A DNA stretch of 64,000 nucleotides from Blautia hominis (GTDB lineage: Bacteria; Bacillota; Clostridia; Lachnospirales; Lachnospiraceae): NCBI GenBank assembly GCA_002270465.1, contig NQOF01000001.1, positions 188,501 through 252,500 on the forward strand. Direction: 5' to 3'. The translations under genes and the position numbers were made by a program. This document shows, piece after piece, positions 9,169 to 18,200 of the stretch. Positions within the stretch are counted from its first letter, which is position 1; each line of letters starts with the position of its first letter. The notes below the pieces were generated by a model. The model was not told the origin of the DNA. It saw only the letters and a program-made list of their open reading frames with translations, and searched no databases.

Positions 9169-9252
9169 AAAAAAGCTGATAACCCTGTTTTTACACAGAA
9201 GTCATCAGCATACACGCACTTTTGGAATCATCCACGGGAGAACCTCATTCCC
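9169..9252 (-). promoter_or_regulatory. Fluoride (crcB-type) riboswitch with intrinsic terminator
   Basis: Read on the minus strand, the leader begins GGGAATGAGGTTCTCCC (from 9252) and ends GCTGATGACTTCTG (9209-9196). This matches the fluoride aptamer layout: GGG/CCC stem, and a pseudoknot where GAGGTT pairs with GACTTC. The aptamer's last segment GCTGATGAC (9209-9201) can instead pair perfectly with GTTATCAGC (9183-9175), followed by six T (9174-9169). So ligand binding should block the terminator and switch on the exporter. Aptamer plus mutually exclusive terminator plus matching gene make this call strong. Confidence 0.9.
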
Positions 9253-9267
9253 TTAAAACTATATTGA

Positions 9268-9296
9268 ATAATACCATGTTCATTTTAACTTGTCAA
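9268..9296 (-). promoter_or_regulatory. Sigma-A promoter of the fluoride riboswitch/CLC-F unit
   Basis: TTGACA (9296-9291), a 17-nt spacer and TATTAT (9273-9268). The expected start of transcription near 9261 lies about ten nucleotides before the aptamer. Confidence 0.85.
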
Positions 9297-9321
9297 TGTA
9301 CAACCCAGAAGCAGTCCCCGG

Positions 9322-10722
9322 TCATTTTTTATAACCTGCTTTAAAAATACTGCAGAGTATGCCCATCAGCCCCAGTCCCCAGCTCCACATACTGTAAGGT
9401 GCATAGACTGCGGCGGATACGCCCACAACGCCGGACATATAAACAGCCACGTCTGTCCACGGAATGATACTGAGCATGGGGCTTGCGGCCGTGTTGGATA
9501 CCACCGCACAGTCCAGGGCCGAATATCCGAACTCCCTGTATTTTTCCTCCAGCATCTCTATGGGCATAAGTATGGATATTGCAGAGCTGTTGGTGATCGC
9601 CCCCGTAATGGTGCCGATACACCAACTGCTGACTGCAAGGCCAAAAAGGGAACGGATCCTCCCAAACAAAGTCTCCACGATCACCTCAACCACTTTAATC
9701 TTTATCATAATGCCGGCAACTCCCACGGCAGCAAACAAGATCACAAACAGAGAGGACATAGAAAGCATACCGCCCCGGTTGCACAGCGTAACGATCTCCG
9801 GTAACACAGCATCTGTGGAAATGCCGGTAATAGTAGTCAGGTCAAAACCACTGTAACCGGCGGCAAGCCCTTTCCAGAAAGAAAAACCATTCAGCAGGGC
9901 ACCAATGGCGATCCCGATCATACCGCCCCCAAACAAAGATACCACCGAAGGCAGCTTCATAAAACTGCCTGCAACCACCACCACTATGGGGATCAGGGCT
10001 ATGGGACTGATATTAAAAACAGAGGCCAGCCCGTCTGAAAGCAGGGCATTGTCAAAAACCCCCTGTGAAGAACCGGTTGCAAACCCTAATATGGTATAGA
10101 ATAGGATACACGCAAGAAAAGTGGGTATCCCGATATAAGCAGCACGTTTCATTACCGTAAGGGAATCCGATTTGGTCACTGACGCAACCAGATTAAAGTT
10201 ATCCGCCATAGGTGAGAGAAACAGTCCCACATGCGACCCAGACACCACCGCTCCGGCCATTGCAGGAAGATTCACATCCATTACAATGGCAAGCCCTATC
10301 ATAGCTACCCCAATGGTTCCGCAGGTGCCAAAACTGGTGCCAATGAAAAAAGCTGTGACTGCGGTAAACAAAAACCCCAGTAAAATACAAAGACCGGGCG
10401 TCACAAATTTCAGCAGATAAGTGATCAGGGCAGGTATGGTACCTGCAAATACAAAAGAAGCCGTCAGAAATCCAATCCCGCACAAAAGAAAAAATAAATC
10501 GGTCAGTTCTCCGGCCTTGTGATACATTGCCTCCAAAAGCTCGTGCAGAGTATATCCGCAGTTTAATCCTATGATTCCCACATAAGCCGCTGTGATAAAA
10601 AGAGATACCGAGAGATCAAATCCCTTTACTGTACCGATCAGCATTACAAGAATCATCACAATAAGACAGGACAGCGCTTCTGCCCTGTTTGGCCTGCGTG
10701 TTTTTTTCTCCTTATTTTTCAT
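9322..10722 (-). CDS. NhaC-type Na+/H+ antiporter family protein
   Basis: A 466-residue polytopic membrane protein with the NhaC-superfamily signature: a GTSFGTCGTIGVAM segment, then AGAVVSGSHVGLFLSPMADN in the middle. It exchanges cations or small organic acids for protons or sodium; the actual substrate could be Na+/H+ or a dicarboxylate/lactate pair. The start ATG has GAGGTG upstream. The gene ends 26 bp before the fluoride-switch promoter, so it is a separate unit upstream of the CLC-F gene. No regulatory RNA was seen before it. Confidence 0.8.
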   Translation of the reverse strand: MKNKEKKTRRPNRAEALSCLIVMILVMLIGTVKGFDLSVSLFITAAYVGIIGLNCGYTLHELLEAMYHKAGELTDLFFLLCGIGFLTASFVFAGTIPALITYLLKFVTPGLCILLGFLFTAVTAFFIGTSFGTCGTIGVAMIGLAIVMDVNLPAMAGAVVSGSHVGLFLSPMADNFNLVASVTKSDSLTVMKRAAYIGIPTFLACILFYTILGFATGSSQGVFDNALLSDGLASVFNISPIALIPIVVVVAGSFMKLPSVVSLFGGGMIGIAIGALLNGFSFWKGLAAGYSGFDLTTITGISTDAVLPEIVTLCNRGGMLSMSSLFVILFAAVGVAGIMIKIKVVEVIVETLFGRIRSLFGLAVSSWCIGTITGAITNSSAISILMPIEMLEEKYREFGYSALDCAVVSNTAASPMLSIIPWTDVAVYMSGVVGVSAAVYAPYSMWSWGLGLMGILCSIFKAGYKK

Positions 10723-10800
10723 GCCGCACCTCGTTTAAACTTTAAACTATAGTATCCGGCTTTCAAAGGAGCTTTATTCATAGTATCCTTCATTCCCTCC

Positions 10801-10855
10801 CGCAAAGAAAAAAAGAAAAAGAGGAAGGGACCCGGCTGTCAGCCAGCCCGGCCCC
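10801..10855 (-). terminator. Probable terminator after the AraC-type gene
   Basis: A long GC hairpin (arms 10827-10838 and 10844-10855, two mismatches), followed on the minus strand by a pyrimidine-rich stretch with several T runs. It lies 77 bp beyond the stop of the regulator gene. Confidence 0.55.
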
Positions 10856-10931
10856 GTTATGATGAAGTTTTTGTCCTTCACAAGTATCATTTTAGTACAG
10901 TTTTATTTAAAAAACTATCTGATTCCTGCCT

Positions 10932-11843
10932 TTATGTATCACTATCCTGCCATCTGCGGCGGTACTCCGTGGGAGTGCATCCCGTATAGCTGCGGAAGAC
11001 TTTTCCGAAGTAGCTGCTGCTTCCCAGGCCGCAGGCATGGCTGACTGCTGTGACCGTTTCTTTTCCTTTTGCCAGCATCCTGCATGCCATCTGGAGACGA
11101 TAGGTCTGCATGTATTCCACCGGCGTCATCTGCAGGCAGTCATGAAAGGCGCGGAAACATTCTCGTTCGCTGGAAAACGCTGCGGCCGCCAGTTCTGCCA
11201 CTGTGATTTTTTCGGCATAATGCTCGTGGATGTAGATCATCATCATTTTTATCTTATCATCAAAATTACTGCACTCTCCTTTTTCCTCAAGAACCGGGAT
11301 AGACAGGGAGAACAGCTTTATCCATATTTCCGAGAGCACTGCCCGCAGTTTTATTTCATATCCCCACTCCTGCTCCGACAAGGCAAAGGAAGCCCGAAGC
11401 AGGTTCAAAACCTCTTCTTCCGCAGGGATATGGGGGCGCAGTACAAAGATTTCCAACTGTGAAGCTGTCACAACAGGCAGGACAAATTTCTTCTCTATCC
11501 GGCTGGCCTGCTCCCCTGCTATGAAAGAAGGGTCAAAAATGTGGATAAGCTGCACATTTTTTTCTTCCCTGGAACCTGCTCTTGTCATGTGCAGCACATT
11601 GGAATTCACCATTCCGCCATAGCCGGCGGGAAAGACCGTTTTTCCCTTAGGGGTGGTATATTCCAACACACCGTTTTCCACGTAAAACAATTCCACAGTC
11701 TTATGCCAGTGCCACGGTACAAACCGTCCTATATATTTATCCAGCTCCGCACGGGAGGCAATATAGGGAAAATCAGGGGCAAATCCGGGCAGTCTCTCTT
11801 CCTTGCTCCCTGTGTGAAACTCTATGTTCGTAATATCCCTCAC
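10932..11843 (-). CDS. AraC-family transcriptional regulator with cupin sensor
   Basis: A 303-residue regulator. The N-terminal half holds a cupin-like ligand pocket (PWHWHKTVELFYVENG near residue 45). The C-terminal 100 residues hold two helix-turn-helix units, ending in the family motif GLGSSSYFGKVFRSYTGCTP. The start is taken as GTG 11843 because GAGAGGGGG precedes it; a TTG seven codons upstream is the alternative. It lies 92 bp after the dehydrogenase gene in the same direction, so control of that gene is plausible but inferred. Confidence 0.85.
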   Translation of the reverse strand: MRDITNIEFHTGSKEERLPGFAPDFPYIASRAELDKYIGRFVPWHWHKTVELFYVENGVLEYTTPKGKTVFPAGYGGMVNSNVLHMTRAGSREEKNVQLIHIFDPSFIAGEQASRIEKKFVLPVVTASQLEIFVLRPHIPAEEEVLNLLRASFALSEQEWGYEIKLRAVLSEIWIKLFSLSIPVLEEKGECSNFDDKIKMMMIYIHEHYAEKITVAELAAAAFSSERECFRAFHDCLQMTPVEYMQTYRLQMACRMLAKGKETVTAVSHACGLGSSSYFGKVFRSYTGCTPTEYRRRWQDSDT

Positions 11844-11934
11844 TGCGAATCCCCCTCTCTGCAAAACGGTCCGCAGAAATTTTCCTGCGAACCGCGTTCA
11901 TTACTTATTTATTGTTTGGATTGGTATTGGGGCA

Positions 11935-13458
11935 TTACATACTGCCTCCCACAGAACCTTCCCAGGTATCCACTTCTTTCGCTTTTTTCTCCTCCTCGTC
12001 GAACCAGTGGGTAGTGACTGCTTTTATCTCCGTAAAGAACCGAACACCGTCCTTGCCCAGACAGTGCAGGTCGCCAAAGAAACTGTCCTTGTGGCCGCTG
12101 AATGAGAAAATACCTGCCGGGACCGGGATGCCCACATTGATTCCCACCATTCCGCCATCTGTGCGGCGGGCAAACTCCCTGCTGTAATAACCGCTCTGGG
12201 TATAAATAACGCTTCCGTTGGCAAAAGGATTGCGGTTCATCATTTGAATCCCCTCTTCAAAATCCTTGCAGCGCTTCACAGCCAGGACCGGACCAAAAAT
12301 TTCCTGCTGTCCGATCGCCATATCCTCTGTCACATGGTCAAAAATGGTTGGGCCAAGGTAAAAACCGTTTTCATATCCGGGTACCGTGATACCGCGCCCG
12401 TCAAGGACAAGCCGTGCTCCCTCTTCCACTCCCTTTTCGATCCATTTGACTACCTTTGCTTTGTGGGAAGCATCCACAACCGGACCCAGATCCGTTGTCT
12501 TGTCATAGGCCGGTCCCACTTTCAGTTCACCTGCGAATCTCACCAGCAGCTCAACCAGTTTGTCCGCAATGCTCTCCTGGGCAACCACCACGGGCAGAGC
12601 CATACAGCGCTCTCCCGCACAGCCGAAGGCGGAATTGATGATCCCTCTTGCGGTACGCTCCAAAGCCGCGTCCTCCAGCACCAGGGCATGGTTCTTGGCT
12701 TCCGTCTGTGCCTGTACCCGTTTGCCGTTGGCAGCCGCGATGCCGTATATATGTTTTCCTACACCTGTAGTACCTACAAAACAGATCCCTTTTACATCGG
12801 GATGTGTCAGGAACTGTTCGGACTCCTGTCTGGTACAGGTGACAATGTTCAGCACACCGTCCGGAAGGCCTGCCTCCTGCCATAGCTCTGCACAGCGCAG
12901 GGCGGTCAGAGGTGTCTTGGAGGCGGCTTTGATGACAATGGTATTGCCTGTTGCAATGCAGATAGGCGTCATCCACCCCATGGGGATCATACCCGGAAAA
13001 TTAAAGGGGGCAATCCCTGCAAATACACCCAAAGGCTCACGGTAGCTGACGGTGTCATATCCTTTGGAGGTATCCATCATGGATTCTCCCATCATGAGGG
13101 TAGGGGTTCCGCATGCCAGCTCCACAGGTTCTTTTACTTTTGCGATATCACCGGCAGATTCCTTCCAGTTCTTTCCGTGTTCTCTTGCACAGCACTCTGT
13201 CAGCTCATCCCAGTGCCGGTCCAGCAGATCACGGAATTTGTATAGGACCTGCACTCTCTTCATCACCGGGGTGTCACGCCAGGCCGGGAATGCTTTCTTT
13301 GCACATTCAATGGCATATGCAACTTCCTCTGTGGTACAGCTTGGGATCTCCGCCTGCACCTCACCGGTGCTTGGGTTGTACACAGGTGTGTACTTTCCTG
13401 ATTTCGTATCCAGCCACTGCCCTCCTGCCAGGTATTTCATTCTCTTGATCTCGCTCAT
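11935..13458 (-). CDS. mmsA: (Methyl)malonate-semialdehyde dehydrogenase, CoA-acylating
   Basis: A 507-residue aldehyde dehydrogenase. The catalytic cysteine is Cys285 in FGCAGERCMALPV, and PFNFPGMIPM (151-160) is the cofactor/active-site loop typical of the MmsA/IolA branch, with AKNH near 254 in place of the usual ELGG. The enzyme oxidises malonate- or methylmalonate-semialdehyde to acetyl- or propionyl-CoA with NAD and CoA, in valine, inositol or beta-alanine catabolism. No other inositol genes are near. AAAAGGAGG precedes the start, and a good promoter lies at 13517-13545. Confidence 0.9.
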   Translation of the reverse strand: MSEIKRMKYLAGGQWLDTKSGKYTPVYNPSTGEVQAEIPSCTTEEVAYAIECAKKAFPAWRDTPVMKRVQVLYKFRDLLDRHWDELTECCAREHGKNWKESAGDIAKVKEPVELACGTPTLMMGESMMDTSKGYDTVSYREPLGVFAGIAPFNFPGMIPMGWMTPICIATGNTIVIKAASKTPLTALRCAELWQEAGLPDGVLNIVTCTRQESEQFLTHPDVKGICFVGTTGVGKHIYGIAAANGKRVQAQTEAKNHALVLEDAALERTARGIINSAFGCAGERCMALPVVVAQESIADKLVELLVRFAGELKVGPAYDKTTDLGPVVDASHKAKVVKWIEKGVEEGARLVLDGRGITVPGYENGFYLGPTIFDHVTEDMAIGQQEIFGPVLAVKRCKDFEEGIQMMNRNPFANGSVIYTQSGYYSREFARRTDGGMVGINVGIPVPAGIFSFSGHKDSFFGDLHCLGKDGVRFFTEIKAVTTHWFDEEEKKAKEVDTWEGSVGGSM

Positions 13459-13516
13459 TTCTGACCTCCTTTTTCAGGCTTGCTTATCAGTTCCATTTCT
13501 CTTTTTTGATAACTCC

Positions 13517-13545
13517 ATTATAAAAGATTGTCTTCGTCAGTTCAA
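13517..13545 (-). promoter_or_regulatory. Sigma-A promoter of mmsA
   Basis: TTGAAC (13545-13540), a 17-nt spacer and a perfect TATAAT (13522-13517), about 60 bp before the dehydrogenase start. Between them a GTTATC/GATAAG inverted pair brackets an A-rich stretch. Confidence 0.75.
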
Positions 13546-13561
13546 CTTATTTCTTGCAGGA

Positions 13562-15256
13562 TCAGGTGTAAAAAGAATTACCCGTGACGGAGTATATTCC
13601 TCTCGGGGTGATCCGGATCTCCGGGATAACAGGCAGTGCCATAAAGGACAGCGCAATAAACGGATCCATCCCATTTGGCACACCCATTTCATGTGCCTTT
13701 TGAATCATTTTTTCCAGCTTTTGGTTGGCCTTTTCAAACCCCATGTCTGTCATAAGCCCCATGATCGGAAGCTCCAGTGTCTCATAGATCTGATGGCTGT
13801 GCACAAGCGTATACCCTCCCTGGGTACGGATCAGTTCCCTGACAGCCAGTTCCATATCTTCATCATTGTCGCCAATGACGATTATATTATGGGAATCATG
13901 TGAGACGCTGGAAGCTGCGGCTCCGCACTGCAGGCCATATCCCTTCACGAATCCCACTCCCACCATTCCGGTATGTTTGTGCCTCTCAACCACCGCTATT
14001 TTCTGTATCTCCCCATTCCCCTCCAAATGGTCCTGACAGATCTCCTCCTCCATGATATCCTTTGTGGTGATCTGTCCTTCTTCCATCAAAATGACATGGC
14101 AGGGGAAGGAACCGATATATTTCAGTTTATCTCTTGTGAACCCCTTTACATGTACGGTATTTTTCAGTTCCAAAGGACAGGTATGGACCGGACAGGCATT
14201 TTCCGCTTTCACGATCTGCCCTTTGTAGTAAACCTCCCGGACTGCCGCCTGCTCCAGGTCATCCAGCACCAGAAGGTCCGCCTGGTACCCCGGCGCCACT
14301 GCCCCAATGCGGGACAGCCCGTAGCACTTGGCCGCCTGGATGGTCGCCATCCGGATAGCGTGGACCGGATCAATTCCCAGGGCAGCTGCCTTTCTCACAT
14401 TATGGTCTATATGGCCTTCTCTTTTTATATCCTCAATATGCTTGTCATCTGTGCAGAAACAGAAACCATCTGTATTCATATGCTCCTCTACGATCCCCTG
14501 TACAATGTCCTTCAGATTTCTGGCAGCGCTGCCCTCGCGTATGTGAACGGTCATTCCGTTCCTCCGCTCCCTCAAGGCATAGGCAAACTCCGAGCACTCA
14601 TGGTCCGTGGAAATCCCTGCCATGACATAGGCCTGGAGATCCGGCTCCTGAAGAAACGGCGCGTGTCCGTCCCGCACCCTCCTCTCAAAGAGCTGCAGCT
14701 TTTCGTGCATTTGCGGATCACCTTCCACCACAGAGATATAGTCCATAACCTCCCCAAGGCCCAGGATGCGCTCATTTTGCAGATATGGCTCCATCATATC
14801 CGCGGTGATCCTGCACGCATTGTCATCAATGCCCGTAGCCGGTACACAGGACGGCATCATGACAAACACATTGGCGGATACTTCCTCCGTTTCCCTCAAA
14901 ATATAGTCTATCCCGGCCAGCCCGGCTACATTAGCCGACTCATGCGGGTCAACGATAAAAGTAGTGGTCCCACACAAAACAGCCTGGGAAATCAGCTCTT
15001 TTGGTGTCACCAGCGTAGATTCCAGATGCAGATGGCTGTCAATAAATCCGGGGCACACATATTTCCCCTTCAGATCCTTTTCCCGGATGCCCTTATATGT
15101 GCCGATCCCGGCGATCATGCCGTCCGCTATGGCAATATCCCCCTCTATGATCTCCTCTGTAAAAACATTGACAATCTTCGCATCCTTCAAAACAAAATCT
15201 GCTTTTTCCAAACCTCGGGCAATATCTGAACATTTTTTAAATCTCTCTAACTTCAC
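13562..15256 (-). CDS. ade: Adenine deaminase
   Basis: About 564 residues of the amidohydrolase superfamily in the adenine deaminase branch. GFIDSHLHLEST is the HxH metal motif (His75/His77 from the GTG start) and VDPHESANVAG follows. Both N- and C-terminal blocks match the full family length. It converts adenine to hypoxanthine and ammonia for purine salvage. I prefer GTG 15256, spaced 8 nt from GGAG; ATG 15271 is possible but has only a weak ribosome site. The gene follows the large kinase gene by only about 20-35 bp, so read-through is likely. Confidence 0.92.
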   Translation of the reverse strand: MKLERFKKCSDIARGLEKADFVLKDAKIVNVFTEEIIEGDIAIADGMIAGIGTYKGIREKDLKGKYVCPGFIDSHLHLESTLVTPKELISQAVLCGTTTFIVDPHESANVAGLAGIDYILRETEEVSANVFVMMPSCVPATGIDDNACRITADMMEPYLQNERILGLGEVMDYISVVEGDPQMHEKLQLFERRVRDGHAPFLQEPDLQAYVMAGISTDHECSEFAYALRERRNGMTVHIREGSAARNLKDIVQGIVEEHMNTDGFCFCTDDKHIEDIKREGHIDHNVRKAAALGIDPVHAIRMATIQAAKCYGLSRIGAVAPGYQADLLVLDDLEQAAVREVYYKGQIVKAENACPVHTCPLELKNTVHVKGFTRDKLKYIGSFPCHVILMEEGQITTKDIMEEEICQDHLEGNGEIQKIAVVERHKHTGMVGVGFVKGYGLQCGAAASSVSHDSHNIIVIGDNDEDMELAVRELIRTQGGYTLVHSHQIYETLELPIMGLMTDMGFEKANQKLEKMIQKAHEMGVPNGMDPFIALSFMALPVIPEIRITPRGIYSVTGNSFYT

Positions 15257-15291
15257 TCTATCATCTCCCATATTCCACGAACCAGATCATT

Positions 15292-18200
15292 TCACTTATC
15301 ACTGAAATCCCGTCCTGCCAGCAGTCCCGTCAGGGTATCCCGCAGTATAATCACGTCTATTGGTTTTGCCACATGGGCATTCATCCCCGCATCCATGGCT
15401 TCCTGCACATCCTCCGCAAAAGCGTTTGCCGTCATTGCTATGATGGGAATGGCCAGCGCGTCCTCCCGCTCCATTTTTCTGATGGCACGGGCCGCCTCAT
15501 ATCCATTCATACGCGGCATACGGATATCCATCAGCACCGCGTCATAAGTTCCGGGCTGCGCCCTTGAAAATTCTTCGACGGTCTGTATGCCATCTGTCTT
15601 TACCACGGTTACTGCCCCCTGCATTTTAAGCAGTTCACACAGGATCTCCGAGTTGATGGCATTGTCCTCCGCAACCAGAAAGCAGCGCCCTGTCAGTGTT
15701 TTGGCGGCATTCTCTTCCCCGGTCACGGCATCCAATCCCCGGTCTGCATCTTCTTTCTCCGGTACTGCCTCACATCTAAGCTCAACACAGAATGTACTGC
15801 CCTCGTGCACTTTACTCTTAACCCATATCCTGCCTCCCATAAGGTCCACAAGACCCTTGGTAATACTCAGTCCCAGCCCGGTGCCCTCCACCGATGTGAT
15901 GTTGCTGTTCCGCGCAAACGCCTCAAAGATATGCTCCACAAAATCTTCCGTCATGCCAATGCCTGTATCGCGGACAGTAAACCGATAGCACACCCGGCCG
16001 TCCCCACAGTCAAGTTCTGTCTCTTCCGCCAGAAAATCCACACTGCCGCCTTCCGGTGTAAATTTAATGGCATTACTCAGAATATTTATCAAGATCTGAT
16101 TGATACGAAGCTTATCCCCATAAAAGATCCCGTGTCTGATCCCTTTAGACTCCATATGAAATTTAAGGGCGTTTGCCTCCACCTGTGGCTCCATCATAAC
16201 AGACAGCTCCTCCAGCAGCTCAGGCATAGATATCCGCATGTGGTTCAGTATGATCTTGGAACGCTCGATTTTGCTCATATCCAGAATATCGTTAATAAGG
16301 CTCAGGAGATATTTGGATGAAGAAGATATCTTTTTCAGACAGTCCTCCACCCTCCCTCTGTCGTCCAGATTGGCGGCAGCCAGGGATGTCATGCCTATTA
16401 CAGCATTCATGGGTGTCCGGATATCATGGCTCATGGAGGAAAGGAATTCGCTCTTTGCCCGGTTCGCCTCCTCCGCCAAAGCCAGCGCATCCTGCAGGGC
16501 ATCCTTTGCCTTTCTCTCTGCTGCCAGCATGTCCGTCACATCCGCCCGGACCATACAGACCCTTCTGCGGCTTCTGTCTCCCCAGAGCACATTGATCTGC
16601 TTATACCGCATTCCCTCCCTGGACTTGTACGGAAGTACAAAATCATAGCCTGACGGCTTTTCTTCCAGGTGCCTCAGCATATTATCCAGGTCAAAATACG
16701 CCTCCTCCTCTCTCTCCAGTTGACTGGTGATATAAAAATCCGTAATACTTTTTACCAGATCCCTGTAATTATCTAAAATATAAGGGGACAGGTTCTCCAG
16801 CACCGTCTGACGGGTATACATAGTCACATGTCCGCCGCTCACATCCACAAAGGCCATGAGTTCAAACGTATAGGCCACTACATTCAGCATACTCTGCTGT
16901 TCCCGCACCGAGTCTGTGATATCTGTTCTGGACAGACATACACGCCCAAGCCTCAGATCAATGGCTGAAACTGTCATATTCTTTGTCAGGACTTCCCCCT
17001 TTTCATCCATGATGGAGAAATGGAACGAATAACTGTCTTCCCTTTTCAGGCGTTTTGTCATGTATTCCCTGGTAAGCATCTTTATGACATTTTCTTTATC
17101 CCTGGGCACTACCCTGGAATGATACATCTCTGTGACCTTCCGGGAATAACAGCCCCGGGAGTTAGGATAATCGCCGGCAGAGCCGTCACTGGTAAGGACT
17201 GTGTAGCTGTCATTCAGAAGATCTACATCAAGCACCAGATCATAGCTGGTCACTGAAAGCTGCCGCAGTATCCGTTCCGATATGGTCTGCTCAGTAATGT
17301 CCGTCACTGTGAGGATTCCGGTGACACCGCCCGTATCCGGTGTTTCCACCAGATTTACTTTGAACTGCACATAACGGCCGTGCTGCTCCTTCGGCAGCTT
17401 CACATAGCACTCCAGTATCTGCTCTGTATCCCCCTTCTTAAACGCCTCATAGGCCGGCGCATTCAGATAGGTATCCAGAAAAGCCTGCCGCATATCCGGC
17501 TCTTCCACCAGCCCGGCAATGCCCGTAAAAAACGTTTCCCTTACATCCCCAAAGGTTTTCAAAAGATCAGAGTCCGTATAATCAATGATCTCCAGAATCT
17601 TATTCTGGGTTATGCTGCAATGTCCCACGATCAGCGCATTGGGTCCGGGGGTGCGGTAATGCTGCAGGATCAAGTCATTATACTGCTTTCGTATCTGCGC
17701 TTTTTCCTCCCGTTCCCTGGTCATATCATGGTATCCGGCATACACGCGCTGTTCCCCATTGACACTTTTGATCAATGACAAGGTGTTTTTCACCCACACA
17801 TAACCACCGTCACCTGCCTGCAGCCGGTATACCATTTCGCAATGGCCTTTCCCCACAGCAAGGTACGCTTCCATCTGTTCATCCACAAACGCTCTGTCCT
17901 CCGGGTGTACGCCGGCCATGGCATCCTTTCGGTAAATTTCCCATGCCTGTTCCCGGGTCATCTTCGTCATTTCCGCAAAACCCTCGGACAAAAATTCCGG
18001 TATCATTGTGCCATCCTGCTCATATCTCATGACAGCCACACCTCCGGGCAGGTACTTCAGCACGGTTTGGAAATACTGCTCCAGCCTTTCTTTTTCGTCC
18101 TGTGTCTTGACCTCCTCTGTGATGTCTCTCACGTATTTGATATAGGCCGGAATGCCGTTCCAGTCCGTCTCACGGAAGCGGACATTATAGCAGCGGTTAT

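Noticed and set aside
13973-15229. A 418-codon plus-strand frame
   Set aside because: Exact antisense shadow of adenine deaminase, rich in His/Pro/Arg as expected of a reverse reading.
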